A DNA stretch of 64,000 bases from Pterois miles. Taxonomy: Eukaryota; Chordata; Actinopteri; Perciformes; Scorpaenidae. Both the position numbers and the translations under genes were made by a program. Positions 37,601 through 50,496 of the stretch are shown piece after piece (position 1 is the first letter of the stretch; each line of letters starts with the position of its first letter). The DNA lies in contig CAMQGK010000442.1 in NCBI GenBank assembly GCA_947000775.1, forward strand, positions 186,001 to 250,000. The letters run 5' to 3'. Below the pieces are notes generated by a model. The model did no database searches. It was not told the DNA's origin and saw only the letters and a program-made list of their open reading frames with translations.

Positions 37601-38925
37601 TAAACTGACCTCCCGTGGAGAAATCCACATTATCTGCTTAGTTTCATGTAAAAGCTATGTTTCCAGCATTAAACAGTGCTCTACTGTTGAAAACTACATT
37701 CTGTGCTTAATTTCATGTAAAAGCTATGTTTAAAGCATTAAACAGGCCTCGCGTGACGAAATCCACATTATATGCTTACTTTCAAGTAAAAGCTACGTTT
37801 ACACCATCAAACAGGCGTCCCGTGATGAAAACTTCATTCTGCTGTCAATTTCATGTAAAAGGAACGTTTCCAGCATTAAACAGGCCTCCCGTGATGAAAA
37901 CTACATTATATGATTACTTTCATGTAAAAGGAACGTTTCCAGCATTAAACAGGCCTCCCGTGATGAAAACTACATTCTGTTGTCACTTTCATGTAAAAGC
38001 CAGGTTTTGGTCTGTAAACTGACCTCCAGTGGAGAAATCCACATTATCTGCTTAGTTTCATGTAAAAGCTATGTTTCCAGCATTAAACAGTGCTCTTGTG
38101 TTGAAAACTACATTCTGTGCTTACTTGCATGTGAAAGCTACGTTTACACCATCAAACAGGCATCCCATGATGAAAACTACATTCTTCTGTCACTTTCATG
38201 TAAAAGGAACGTTTCCAGCATTAAACAGGCCTCCCGTGATGAAAACTACATTCTGTTGTCACTTTCAGGTAAAAGCCAGGTTTTGGTCTGTAAACTGACC
38301 TCCAGTGGAGAAATCCACATTATCTGCTTAGTTTCATGTAAAAGCTATGTTTCCAGCATTAAACAGTGCTCTTGTGTTGAAAACTACATTCTGTGCTTAC
38401 TTGCATGTGAAAGCTACGTTTACACCATCAAACAGGCCTCCCGTAATGAAAACTTCATTCTGCTGTCACTTTCATGTAAAAGGAACGTTTGCAGCATTAA
38501 ACAGGCCTCCCGTGATGAAAACTACATTATATGCTTACTTTCATGTAAAAGGAACGTTTCCAGCATTAAACAGGCCTCCCGTGATGAAAACTACATTCTG
38601 TTGTCACTTTCATGTAAAAGCCAGGTTTTGGTCTGTAAACTGACCTCCCGTGGAGAAATCCACATTATCTGCTTAGTTTCATGTAAAAGCTATGTTTCCA
38701 GCATTAAACAGTGCTCTAGTGTTGAAAAATACATTCTGTGCTTACTTTCATGTAAAAGCTACGTTTACACTATCAAACAGGCCTCCCGTGATGAAAACTA
38801 CATTCTGCTGTTACTTTCATGTAAAAGGAACGTTTCCAGCATTAAACAGGCCTCCCGTGATGAAAACTACATTCTGTTGTCACTTTCATGTAAAAGCCAG
38901 GTTTTGGTCTGTAAACTGACCTCCT
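33860..38925 (+). repeat. 5-kb HOR superblock, left copy (offset about 19.87 kb)
   Basis: It matches 53,724-58,821. Offsets read from matching landmarks are 19,863-19,864 bp up to about 36.5 kb and 19,896 bp after 36.97 kb; the step comes from the scrambled patch at 56.55-56.78 kb. Private shared markers are 'gtttccagtattaaac', 'cattagacagtgc', 'ctacatgctgtgc', 'ccaagttttgg', 'acatgatctgc' (35,559), 'aggaaagtttgcagc' (36,137) and 'cttaccttcaagtg'. F spacings in monomers run 4,5,4,6,4,6 then 5,4,5,6,4,6 then 4,5,4. Confidence 0.86.
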
Positions 38926-41900
38926 GTGGAGAAATCCACATTATCTGCTTAGTTTCATGTAAAAGCTATGTTTCCAGCATTAAACAGTGCTCTAGTGTTG
39001 AAAACTACATTCTGTGCTTACTTTCATGTGAAAGCTACGTTTACACCATCAAACAGGCCTCCCGTGACGAAATCCACATTATATGCTTAGTTTCAAGTAA
39101 AAGCTACGTTTACACTATCAAACAGGCCTCCCATGATGAAAACTACATTCTTCTGTCACTTTCATGTAAAAGGAACGTTTCCAGCATTAAACAGGCCTCC
39201 CGTGATGAAAACTTCATTCTGCTGTCACTGTCATGTAAAAGGAACGTTTCCAGCATTAAACAGGCCTCCCGTAATGAAAACTTCATTCTGCTGTCACTTT
39301 CATGTAAAAGCCAGGTTTTGGTCTGTAAACTGACCTCCTGTGGAGAAATCCACATTATCTGCTTAGTTTCATGTAAAAGCTATGTTTCCAGCATTAAACA
39401 GTGCTCTACTGTTGAAAACTACATTCTGTGCTTACTTTCATGTAAAAGCTATGTTTCCAGCATTAAACAGTTCTCTTGTGTTGAAAACTACATTCTGTGC
39501 TTACTTTCATGTGAAAGCTACGTTTACACCATCAAACAGGCCTCCCGTGACGAAATCCACATTATATGCTTACTTTCAAGTAAAAGCTACGTTTACACTA
39601 TCAAACAGGCCTCCCATGATGAAAACTACATTCTTCTGTCACTTTCATGTAAAAGGAACGTTTCCAGCATTAAACAGGCCTCCCGTGATGAAAACTACAT
39701 TCTGTTGTCACTTTCATGTAATAGCCAGGTTTTGGTCTGTAAACTGACCTCCCGTGGAGAAATCCACATTATCTGCTTAGTTTCATGTAAAAGCTATGTT
39801 TCCAGCATTAAACAGTGCTCTAGTGTTGAAAACTACATTCTGTGCTTACTTTCAAGTAAAAGCTACGTTTACACCATCAAACAGGCCTCCCGTGATGAAA
39901 ACTTCATTCTGCTGTCACTTTCATGTAAAAGGATCGTTTGCAGCATTAAACAGGCCTCCCATGATGAAAACTACATTCTTCTGTCACTTTCATGTAAAAG
40001 GAACGTTTCCAGCATTAAACAGGCCTCCCGTGATGAAAACTACATTCTGTTGTCACTTTCATGTAAAAGGAACGTTTCCAGCATTAAACAGGCCTCCCGT
40101 GATGAAAACTACATTCTGTTGTCACTTTCATGTAAAAGCCAGGTTTTGGTCTGTAAACTGACCTCCCGTGGAGAAATCCACATTATCTGCTTAGTTTCAT
40201 GTAAAAGCTATGTTTCCAGCATTAAACAGTGCTCTACTGTTGAAAACTACATTCTGTGCTTAATTTCATGTAAAAGCTATGTTTAAAGCATTAAACAGGC
40301 CTCGCGTGACGAAATCCACATTATATGCTTACTTTCAAGTAAAAGCTACGTTTACACCATCAAACAGGCGTCCCGTGATGAAAACTTCATTCTGCTGTCA
40401 CTTTCATGTAAAAGGAACGTTTCCAGCATTAAACAGGCCTCCCGTGATGAAAACTACATTATATGATTACTTTCATGTAAAAGGAACGTTTCCAGCATTA
40501 AACAGGCCTCCCGTGATGAAAACTACATTCTGTTGTCACTTTCATGTAAAAGCCAGGTTTTGGTCTGTAAACTGACCTCCAGTGGAGAAATCCACATTAT
40601 CTGCTTAGTTTCATGTAAAAGCTATGTTTCCAGCATTAAACAGTGCTCTTGTGTTGAAAAACTACATTCTGTGCTTACTTGCATGTGAAAGCTACGTTTA
40701 CACCATCGAACAGGCATCCCATGATGAAAACTACATTCTTCTGTCACTTTCATGTAAAAGGAACGTTTCCAGCATTAAACAGGCCTCCCGTGATGAAAAC
40801 TACATTCTGTTGTCACTTTCAGGTAAAAGCCAGGTTTTGGTCTGTAAACTGACCTCCAGTGGAGAAATCCACATTATCTGCTTAGTTTCATGTAAAAGCT
40901 ATGTTTCCAGCATTAAACAGTGCTCTTGTGTTGAAAACTACATTCTGTGCTTACTTGCATGTGAAAGCTACGTTTACACCATCAAACAGGCCTCCCGTAA
41001 TGAAAACTTCATTCTGCTGTCACTTTCATGTAAAAGGAACGTTTGCAGCATTAAACAGGCCTCCCGTGATGAAAACTACATTATATGCTTACTTTCATGT
41101 AAAAGGAACGTTTCCAGCATTAAACAGGCCTCCCGTGATGAAAACTACATTCTGTTGTCACTTTCATGTAAAAGCCAGGTTTTGGTCTGTAAACTGACCT
41201 CCCGTGGAGAAATCCACATTATCTGCTTAGTTTCATGTAAAAGCTATGTTTCCAGTATTAAACAGTGCTCTAGTGTTGAAAAATACATTCTGTGCTTACT
41301 TTCATGTAAAAGCTACGTTTACACTATCAAACAGGCCTCCCGTGATGAAAACTACATTCTGCTGTTACTTTCATGTAAAAGGAACGTTTCCAGCATTAAA
41401 CAGGCCTCCCGTGATGAAAACTACATTCTGTTGTCACTTTCATGTAAAAGCCAGGTTTTGGTCTGTAAACTGACCTCCCGTGGAGAAATCCACATTATCT
41501 GCTTAGTTTCATGTAAAAGCTATGTTTCCAGCATTAAACAGTGCTCTAGTGTTGAAAAATACATTCTGTGCTTACTTTCATGTAAAAGCTACGTTTACAC
41601 CATCAAACAGGCCTCCCGTGACGAAATCCACATTATATGCTTACTTTCAAGTAAAAGCTACGTTTACACTATCCCCGGGAAGGAAGGGAAAAGGGGGGAA
41701 AATCAAACAGGCCTCCCATGATGAAAACTACATTCTTCTGTCACTTTCATGTAAAAGGAACGTTTCCAGCATTAAACAGGCCTCCCGTGATGAAAACTAC
41801 ATTCTGTTGTCACTTTCATGTAATAGCCAGGTTTTGGTCTGTAAACTGACCTCCCGTGGAGAAATCCACATTATCAGCTTAGTTTCATGTAAAAGCTATG

Positions 41901-41950
41901 TTTCCAGCATTAGACAGTGCTCTAGTGTTGAAAACTACATGCTGTGCTTA
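38890..41950 (+). repeat. 3-kb HOR block, right copy (offset 7245 bp)
   Basis: This is the partner of 31,645-34,670. It has 'gttgaaaaactacatt' with one extra A at about 40,657 and a 31-bp purine-rich insertion at 41,674-41,704. Past 41,950 the correspondence dissolves into a stretch with many single-base deletions. The order of F-to-F spacings (6, 6, 6, 6, 4, 5, 4 monomers) follows the left copy. Confidence 0.86.
41674..41704 (+). other. 31-bp purine-rich insertion in a monomer
   Basis: Between 'gtttacactatc' and 'aaacaggcctcccatg' the copy at 34.4 kb has nothing extra, while here 31 bp are inserted. The insert begins CCCGGG and is then almost all A and G. The offset to the clean copy jumps from 7,246 to 7,277, confirming the length. 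There is no convincing target-site duplication beyond 'atc' on both sides. It is the first lesion of the disturbed zone. Confidence 0.85.
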
Positions 41951-42209
41951 CTTTATGTAAAGATGTTTCCAGATTAAACAGTCTCTGTGTTGAAAACTAC
42001 ATTCTGTGCTTACTTTCAAGTGAAATAAACCATAAACAGGCCTCGTGAGAAATCCAATTATTGCTTACTTTCAAGTAAAGCTACGTTTCACTATCAAACA
42101 GGCCTCCCGTGATGAAAACTAACTGTCATTTCGTAAAGACGTTTCCAGCATTAAACAGGCCTCCTGTGATGAAAACTACATTCTGTTGTCACTTTCATGT
42201 AAAAGCCAG

Positions 42210-42311
42210 GGTTTGGGATGAAGAATGAGCTCCAGGGGGGAAAACCAAAATATCGGTATTTAAGAAAATAAAAGGGGGAAAAATGGTTAGAAAAAAAAGC
42301 AGAGAAAACAA
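42210..42311 (+). other. Degraded F monomer plus A/G-rich scrambled stretch
   Basis: After 'aaaagccagg' the sequence still shows an F skeleton ('gtttggg', 'gaatgagctcc', 'aaaatatc') and then about 65 bp of A/G-rich sequence with poly-A and poly-G runs. It returns to normal satellite at 'tgctgtcactttcatg' (about 42,312). No coding or structural RNA signal is seen in it. Confidence 0.75.
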
Positions 42312-43909
42312 TGCTGTCACTTTCATGTAAAAGCTACGTTTACACTATCAAACAGGCCTCCCGTGATGAAAACTACATTATATGCTTACTTTCATGTAAA
42401 AGGAACGTTTCCAGCATTAAACAGGCCTCCCGTGATGAAAACTACATTCTGTTGTCACTTTCATGTAAAAGCCAGGTTTTGGTCTGTAAACTGACCTCCG
42501 GTGGAGAAATCCACATTATCTGCTTAGTTTCATGTAAAAGCTATGTTTCCAGCATTAAACAGTGCTCTTGTGTTGAAAACTACATTCTGTGCTTACTTTC
42601 ATGTAAAAGCTACGTTTCACTATCAACAGGCCTCCCATGATATTGTCGTAAATCGTGTATGAAAAAAAAACTACATTCTGTTTACTTTCATGTAAAAGCA
42701 CGTTTCACTATAAAGGAAAAAGAAAAAGACAGCCTCCCGTGAAGAAAACTACATTCTGTTGTCACTTTCATGTAAAAGCCAGGTTAAGGGAAGGGAAATT
42801 GTTTCCATTAAACAGTGCTCTAGTGTTGAAAACTACATTCTGTGCTTACTTTCATGTAAAAGCTATGTTTCCAGCATTAAACAGTTCTCTTGTGTTGAAA
42901 ACTACATTCTGTGCTTACTTTCAAGTGAAAGCTACGTTTACACCATCAAACAGGCGTCCCGTGACGAAAACCTCATATCTGCTGTACTTTCATGTAAAAG
43001 GAACGTTTCCAGCATTAAACAGGCCTCCCGTGATGAAAACTTCATTCTGCTGTCACTTTCATGTAAAAGGAACGTTTCCAGCATTAAACAGGCCTCCCGT
43101 GATGAAAACTACATTCTGTTGTCACTTTCATGTAAAAGCCAGGTTTTGGTCTGTAAACTGACCTCCCGTGGAGAAATCCACATTATCTGCTTAGTTTCAT
43201 GTAAAAGCTATGTTTCCAGCATTAAACAGTGCTCTTGTGTTGAAAACTACATTCTGTGCTTACTTTCATGTAAAAGCTACGTTTACACTATCAAACAGGC
43301 CTCCCGTGATGAAAACTACATTCTGCTGATATGCTTACTTTCATGTAAAAGGAACGTTTCCAGCATTAAACAGGCCTCCCGTGATGAAAACTACATTCTG
43401 TTGTCACTTTCATGTAAAAGCCAGGTTTTGGTCTGTAAACTGACCTCCCGTGGAGAAATCCACATTATCTGCTTAGTTTCATGTAAAAGCTATGTTTCCA
43501 GCATTAAACAGTTCAAGCAAATCAAACAGGCTTCTACTGCTTACTTTAGAAAAGCTACGTTTACACCATCAAACAGGCCTCCCGTGATGAAAACTTCATT
43601 CTGCTGTTACTTTCATGTAAAAGGAACTATTTCAGCATTAAACAGGCCTCCCGTGATGAAATCCACAAAAACAAAAAAGGAAAATTCTATGTTTCCAGCA
43701 TATGTTTCACTTTAATGTAAAAGCTACGTTTACACCATCAAACAGGCCTCCCGTGATGAAAACTTCATTCTGCTGTCACTTTCATACATTCTGCTGTCAC
43801 TTTCATGTAAAAGGAACGTTTCCAGCATTAAACAGGCCTCCCGTGATGAAAACTACATTATATGCTTACTTTCATGTAAAAGGAACGTTTCCAGCATTAA
43901 ACAGGCCTC

Positions 43910-44025
43910 CGTGAGGAAAACCACATTTTTGTACTTTTAAAAAAAGTTTTTTCCATAAAAGACCCCGTGGGAAAACAAAAAACGATATACTTCTGCATTA
44001 TTTTGTTAACTGTAAAATCTACTGT
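43910..44025 (+). other. Scrambled stretch, mostly A/T-rich
   Basis: The satellite reads normally to 'aaacaggcctccgtgagg' and is then replaced by A- and T-run-rich sequence with only fragments of monomer ('ccataaaa', 'gaccccgtggg', 'ttgttaactgtaaaatc'). It resumes at 'gtttccagcattaaacag' (about 44,022). The fragments are in the expected order, so this is distorted satellite rather than foreign DNA. Confidence 0.72.
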
Positions 44026-47000
44026 TTCCAGCATTAAACAGTGCTCTTGTGTTGAAAACTACATTCTGTGCTTACTTTCATGTAAAAGCTACGTTTACAC
44101 TATCAAACAGGGCTCCTGTGTTGAAAACTACATTCTGTTGTTACTTTCATGGAAAAGCTACGTTTACACCAACAAACAGGCCTCCCGGAAAGGAAAACTT
44201 CATTCTGCTGTCCCTTTGCATGTGAAAGCTACGTTTCCAGCATCAAACAGGCCTCCCGTAATGAAAACTACATTCTGCTGTTACTTTCATGTAAAAGGAA
44301 CGTTTGCAGCATTAAACAGGCCTCCCGTGATGAAAACTACATTACTTTCTGCTTACTTTCATGTAAAAGGAACGTTTCCAGCATTAAACAGGCCTCCCGT
44401 GATGAAAACTACATTCTGTTGTCACTTTCATGTAAAAGCCAGGTTTTGGTCTGTAAACTGACCTCCCGTGGAGAAATCCACATTATCTGCTTAGTTTCAT
44501 GTAAAAGCTATGTTTCCAGCATTAAACAGTGCTCTAGTGTTGAAAACTACATTCTGTGCTTACTTTCATGTAAAAGCTACGTTTACACTATCAAACAGGC
44601 CTCCCGTGATGAAAACTACATTCTGCTGTTACTTTCATGTAAAAGGAACGTTTCCAGCATTAAACAGGCCTCCCGTGATGAAAACTACATTCTGTTGTCA
44701 CTTTCATGTAAAAGCCAGGTTTTGGTCTGTAAACTGACCTCCCGTGGAGAAATCCACATTATCTGCTTAGTTTCATGTAAAAGCTATGTTTCCAGCATTA
44801 AACAGTGCTCTAGTGTTGAAAACTACATTCTGTGCTTACTTTCATGTAAAAGCTATGTTTCCAGCATTAAACAGTTCTCTTGTGTTGAAAACTACATTCT
44901 GTGCTTACCTTCAAGTGAACTACGTTTACACCATCAAACAGGCCTCGCGTGACGAAATCCACATTATATGCTTACTTTCAAGTAAAAGCTACGTTTACAC
45001 ATCAAACAGGCCTCCCATGATGAAAACTACATTCTGCTGTCACTTTCATGTAAAAGGAACGTTTCCAGCATTAAACAGGCCTCCCGTGATGAAAACTAAT
45101 ATATCTGTTACTTTCATTGGACGTTTCCAGCAATAGACAGGCCTCCTGTGATGAAAACTACATTCTGTTGTCACTTTCATGTAAAAGCCAGGTTTGGTCT
45201 GTAAACTGACTGGAAATCCACATTATCTGCTTAGTTTTTCATGTTTCCAGCATTAAACAGCTACTACTTGTTTCCACGCATCAAACAGTGCTCCCTAGTG
45301 TTGAAAAACTACATTCTGCTGCTCACTTTCATGTAAAAGCTACGTTTCCACATCAAACAGGCCTCCCGTGATGAAAACTTCATTCTGCTGTCACTTTCTG
45401 TAAAAGGAACGTTTGCAGCATTAAACAGGCCTCCCGTGATGAAAACTACATTATATGCTTACTTTCATGTAAAAGGAACGTTTCCAGCATTAAACAGGCC
45501 TCCCGTGATGAAAACTACATTCTGTTGTCACTTTCATGTAAAAGCCAGGTTTTGGTCTGTAAACTGACCTCCAGTGGAGAAATCCACATTATCTGCTTAT
45601 TTTCATGTAAAAGCTATGTTTCCAGCATTAAACAGTGCTCTTCTGTTGAAAACTACATTCTGTGCTTACTTTCATGTAAAAGCTACGTTTACAGTATTAA
45701 ACAGGCCTCCCGTGACGAAAACCACATTCTGCTGCTTACTTTCAAGGAAAAGCTACGTTTACACCATCAAACAGGCCTCCCGTGATGAAAACTTCATTCT
45801 GCTGTCACTTTCATGTAAAAGGAACGTTTCCAGCATTAAACAGGCCTCCCGTGATGAAAACTACATTATATGATTACTTTCATGTAAAAGGAACGTTTCC
45901 AGCATTAAACAGGCCTCCCGTGATGAAAACTACATTCTGTTGTCACTTTCATGTAAAAGCCAGGTTTTGGTCTGTAAACTGACCTCCAGTGGAGAAATCC
46001 ACATTATCTGCTTAGTTTCATGTAAAAGCTATGTTTCCAGCATTAAACAGTGCTCTTGTGTTGAAAACTACATTCTGTGCTTACTTGCATGTGAAAGCTA
46101 CGTTTACACCATCAAACAGGCATCCCATGATGAAAACTACATTCTTCTGTCACTTTCATGTAAAAGGAACGTTTCCAGCATTAAACAGGCCTCCCGTGAT
46201 GAAAACTACATTCTGTTGTCACTTTCAGGTAAAAGCCAGGTTTTGGTCTGTAAACTGACCTCCAGTGGAGAAATCCACATTATCTGCTTAGTTTCATGTA
46301 AAAGCTATGTTTCCAGCATTAAACAGTGCTCTTGTGTTGAAAACTACATTCTGTGCTTACTTGCATGTGAAAGCTACGTTTACACCATCAAACAGGCCTC
46401 GCGTGACGAAATCCACATTATATGCTTACTTTCAAGTAAAAGCTACGTTTACACCATCAAACAGGCCTCCCGTGATGAAAACTTCATTCTGCTGTCACTT
46501 TCATGTAAAAGGAACGTTTGCAGCATTAAACAGGCCTCCCGTGATGAAAACTACATTATATGCTTACTTTCATGTAAAAGGAACGTTTCCAGCATTAAAC
46601 AGGCCTCCCGTGATGAAAACTACATTCTGTTGTCACTTTCATGTAAAAGCCAGGTTTTGGTCTGTAAACTGACCTCCAGTGGAGAAATCCACTTTATCTG
46701 CTTAGTTTCATGTAAAAGCTATGTTTCCAGCATTAAACAGTGCTCTAGTGTTGAAAAATACATTCTGTGCTTACTTTCATGTAAAAGCTACGTTTACACT
46801 ATCAAACAGGCCTCCCATGATGAAAACTACATTCTGCTGTCACTTTCATGTAAAAGGAACGTTTCCAGCATTTAAACAGGCCTCCCGTGATGAAAACTAC
46901 ATTCTGTTGTCACTTTCATGTAAAAGCCAGGTTTTGGTCTGTAAACTGACCTCCCGTGGAGATCCACATTATCTGCTTAGTTTCATGTAAAAGCTATGTT

Positions 47001-48997
47001 TCCAGCATTAAACAGTGCTCTAAAAAACCTCCCGTGTTGAAAACTACATTCTGTGCTTACTTTCATGTAAAAGCTACGTTTACACCATCAAACAGGCCTC
47101 CCGTGATGAAAACTTCATTATATGCTGTACTTTCAAGTAAAAGCTACGTTTACACTATTAAACAGGCCTCCCATGATGAAAACTACATTCTTCTGCTCAC
47201 TTTCATGTAAAAGGAACGTTTCCAGCATTAAACAGGCCTCCCGTGATGAAAACTACATTCTGTTGTCACTTTCATGTAATAGCCAGGTTTTGGTCTGTAA
47301 ACTGACCTCCCGTGGAGAAATCCACATTATCTGCTTAGTTTCATGTAAAAGCTATGTTTCCAGCATTAAACAGTGCTCTAGTGTTGAAAACTACATTCTG
47401 TGCTTACTTTCATGTAAAAGCTACGTTTACACTATCAAACAGGCCTCCCGTGATGAAAACTACATTATATGCTTACTTTCATGTAAAAGGAACGTTTCCA
47501 GCATTAAACAGGCCTCCCGTGATGAAAACTACATTCTGTTGTCACTTTCATGTAAAAGCCAGGTTTTGGTCTGTAAACTGACCTCCCGTGGAGAAATCCA
47601 CATTATCTGCTTAGTTTCATGTAAAAGCTATGTTTCCAGCATTAAACAGTGCTCTAGTGTTGAAAACTACATTCTGTGCTTACTTTCATGTAAAAGCTAT
47701 GTTTCCAGCATTAAACAGTTCTCTTGTGTTGAAAACTACATTCTGTGCTTACTTTCACGTGAAAGCTACGTTTACACCATCAAACAGGCCTCCCGTGACG
47801 AAATCCACATTAATATGCTTAGTTTCAAGTAAAAGCTACGTTTACACCATCAAACAGGCCTCCCGTGATGAAAACTACATTCTGCTGTCACTTTCATGTA
47901 AAAGGAACGTTTCCAGCACTTTCATTAAACAGGCCTCCCGTGATGAAAACTACATTCTGTTGTCACTTTCATGTAAAAGCTAGGTTTCCAGCATTAAACA
48001 GGCCTCCCGTGAGAAATCCACATTATCTGCTTAGTTTCATGTAAAAGCTATGTTTCCAGCATTAAACAGTGCTCTAGTGTTGAAAACTACATTCTGCTGC
48101 TTACTTTCATGTAAAAGCTACGTTTACACCATCAAACAGGCCTCCCGTGATGAAAACTTCATTCTGCTGTCACTTTCATGTAAAAGGAACGTTTACAGCT
48201 ATCAAACAGGCCTCCCGTGATGAAAACTACATTCTTCTGCTTACTTTCATGTAAAAGGAACGTTTCCAGCATTAAACAGGCCTCCCGTGATGAAAACTAC
48301 ATTCTGTTGTCACTTTCATGTAATAGCCAGGTTTTGGTCTGTAAACTGACCTCCCGTGGAGAAATCCACATTATCAGCTTAGTTTCATGTAAAAGCTATG
48401 TTTCCAGCATTAGACAGTGCTCTAGTGTTGAAAACTACATTCTGTGCTTACTTTCATGTAAAAGCTACGTTTACACTATCAAACAGGCCTCCCGTGATGA
48501 AAACTACATTATATGCTGTTACTTTCATGTAAAAGGAACGTTTCCAGCATTAAACAGGCCTCCCGTGATGAAAACTACATTCTGTTGTCACTTTCATGTA
48601 AAAGCCAAGTTTTGGTCTGTAAACTGACCTCCGGTGGAGAAATCCACATTATCTGCTTAGTTTCATGTAAAAGCTATGTTTCCAGCATTAAACAGTGCTC
48701 TACTGTTGAAAACTACATTCTGTGCTTACTTTCATGTAAAAGCTACGTTTCCAGCATTAAACAGGCCTCTTGTGATGAAAACTACATTATATGCTTACCT
48801 TCAAGTGAAAGCTACGTTTACACCATCAAACAGGCGTCCCGTGATAAAAACTTCATTCTGCTGTCACTTTCATGTAAAAGGAACGTTTCCAGCATTAAAC
48901 AGGCCTCCCGTGATGAAAACTTCATTCTGCTGTCACTGTCATGTAAAAGGAACGTTTCCAGCATTAAACAGGCCTCCCGTGATGAAAACTACATTCT

Positions 48998-49152
48998 TGT
49001 TTAGAATAAGGTTTGGTGAAATGTGTGGGAAATCAATTATTGCTAGTTAGAAAGATGATCAAAAAAAGGGGGGAAAAACAATGGTTTTAAAAATGAAAAC
49101 AAAGGCCGGAAGAAAATAAATATTTTTAAAGGATTCCGATAAAAGGCTGACT
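48998..49152 (+). other. Longest non-canonical stretch, about 155 bp
   Basis: It begins after 'gaaaactacattctt' and ends at 'ctgtcactttcatg'. The first 45 bp still align to an F monomer with gaps ('aaggtttggtgaaa', 'gtgtgggaaatcaattatt', 'gctagttag'). The remaining 100 bp is A/G-rich with runs such as 'aaaaaaaggggggaaaaa' and a short 'aaataaatatttttaaa' stretch. No open frame, transposon end or RNA gene is visible. It is best read as distorted satellite. Confidence 0.75.
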
Positions 49153-50476
49153 CTGTCACTTTCATGTAAAAGCCAGGTTTTGGTCTGTAAACTGACCTCC
49201 CGTGGAGAAATCCACATTATCTGCTTAGTTTCATGTAAAAGCTATGTTTCCAGCATTAAACAGTGCTCTACTGTTGAAAACTACATTCTGTGCTTACTTT
49301 CATGTAAAAGCTATGTTTCCAGCATTAAACAGTCCTCTTGTGTTGAAAACTACATTCTGTGCTTACTTTCATGTGAAAGCTACGTTTACACCATCAAACA
49401 GGCCTCCCGTGATGAAAACTTCATTCTGCTGTCACTTTCATGTAAAAGGAACGTTTCACAGCATTAAACAGGCCTCCCATGATGAAAACTACATTATATG
49501 ATTACTTTCATGTAAAAGGAACGTTTCCAGCATTAAACAGGCCTCCCGTGATGAAAACTACATTCTGTTGTCACTTTCATGTAAAAGCCAGGTTTTGGTC
49601 TGTAAACTGACCTCCCGTGGAGAAATCCACATTATCTGCTTAGTTTCATGTAAAAGCTATGTTTCCAGCATTAAACAGTGCTCTAGTGTTGAAAACTACA
49701 TTCTGTGCTTACTTTCATGTAAAAGCTACGTTTACACCATCAAACAGGCCTCCCGTGATGAAAACTTCATTCTGCTGTCACTTTCATGTAAAAGGAACGT
49801 TTGCAGCATTAAACAGGCCTCCCGTGATGAAAACTACATTCTTCTGCTTACTTTCATGTAAAAGGAACGTTTCCAGCATTAAACAGGCCTCCCGTGATGA
49901 AAACTACATTCTGTTGTCACTTTCATGTAAAAGCCAGGTTTTGGTCTGTAAACTGACCTCCCGTGGAGAAATCCACATTATCTGCTTAGTTTCATGTAAA
50001 AGCTATGTTTCCAGCATTAAACAGTGCTCTAGTGTTGAAAACTACATTCTGTGCTTAATTTCATGTAAAAGCTATGTTTAAAGCATTAAACAGGCCTCGC
50101 GTGACGAAATCCACATTTTGCTTACTTTCATGTAAAAGCTACGTTTACACCATCAAACAGGCCTCCCGTGATGAAAACTTCATTCTGCTGTCACTTTCAT
50201 GTAAAAGGAACATTTGCAGCATTAAACAGGCCTCCCGTGATGAAAACTACATTATATTCTTACTTTCATGTAAAAGGAACGTTTCCAGCATTAAACAGGC
50301 CTCCCGTGATGAAAACTACATTCTGTTGTCACTTTCATGTAAAAGCCAGGTTTTGGTCTGTAAACTGACCTCCCGTGGAGAAATCCACATTATCTGCTTA
50401 GTTTCATGTAAAAGCTATGTTTCCAGCATTAAACAGTGCTCTAGTGTTGAAAACTACATTCTGTGCTTACTTTCAT

Positions 50477-50496
50477 AAAAAAAAGGGAAACCACCG
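50477..50496 (+). other. Short A-run replacement within a monomer
   Basis: The normal 'actttcatgtaaaagc' is replaced by 'tttcat', a run of eight A, 'gggaaaccacc' and then 'gtaaaagctacg'. The net gain is about 20 bp. It belongs to the same class of lesion as the other disturbed-zone patches. Confidence 0.72.

Noticed and set aside
29413..39355. Three reverse-strand ORFs of 70 codons at 29,413-29,625, 31,898-32,110 and 39,143-39,355
   Set aside because: They are the same antisense reading of one duplicated HOR segment (the 'ctgtcactgtcatg' unit), present only because that segment was copied three times.
48998..49152. Foreign insertion or small gene
   Set aside because: The first third follows the F monomer order with gaps, and the rest is A/G-run sequence without an open frame or RNA fold that I can support.
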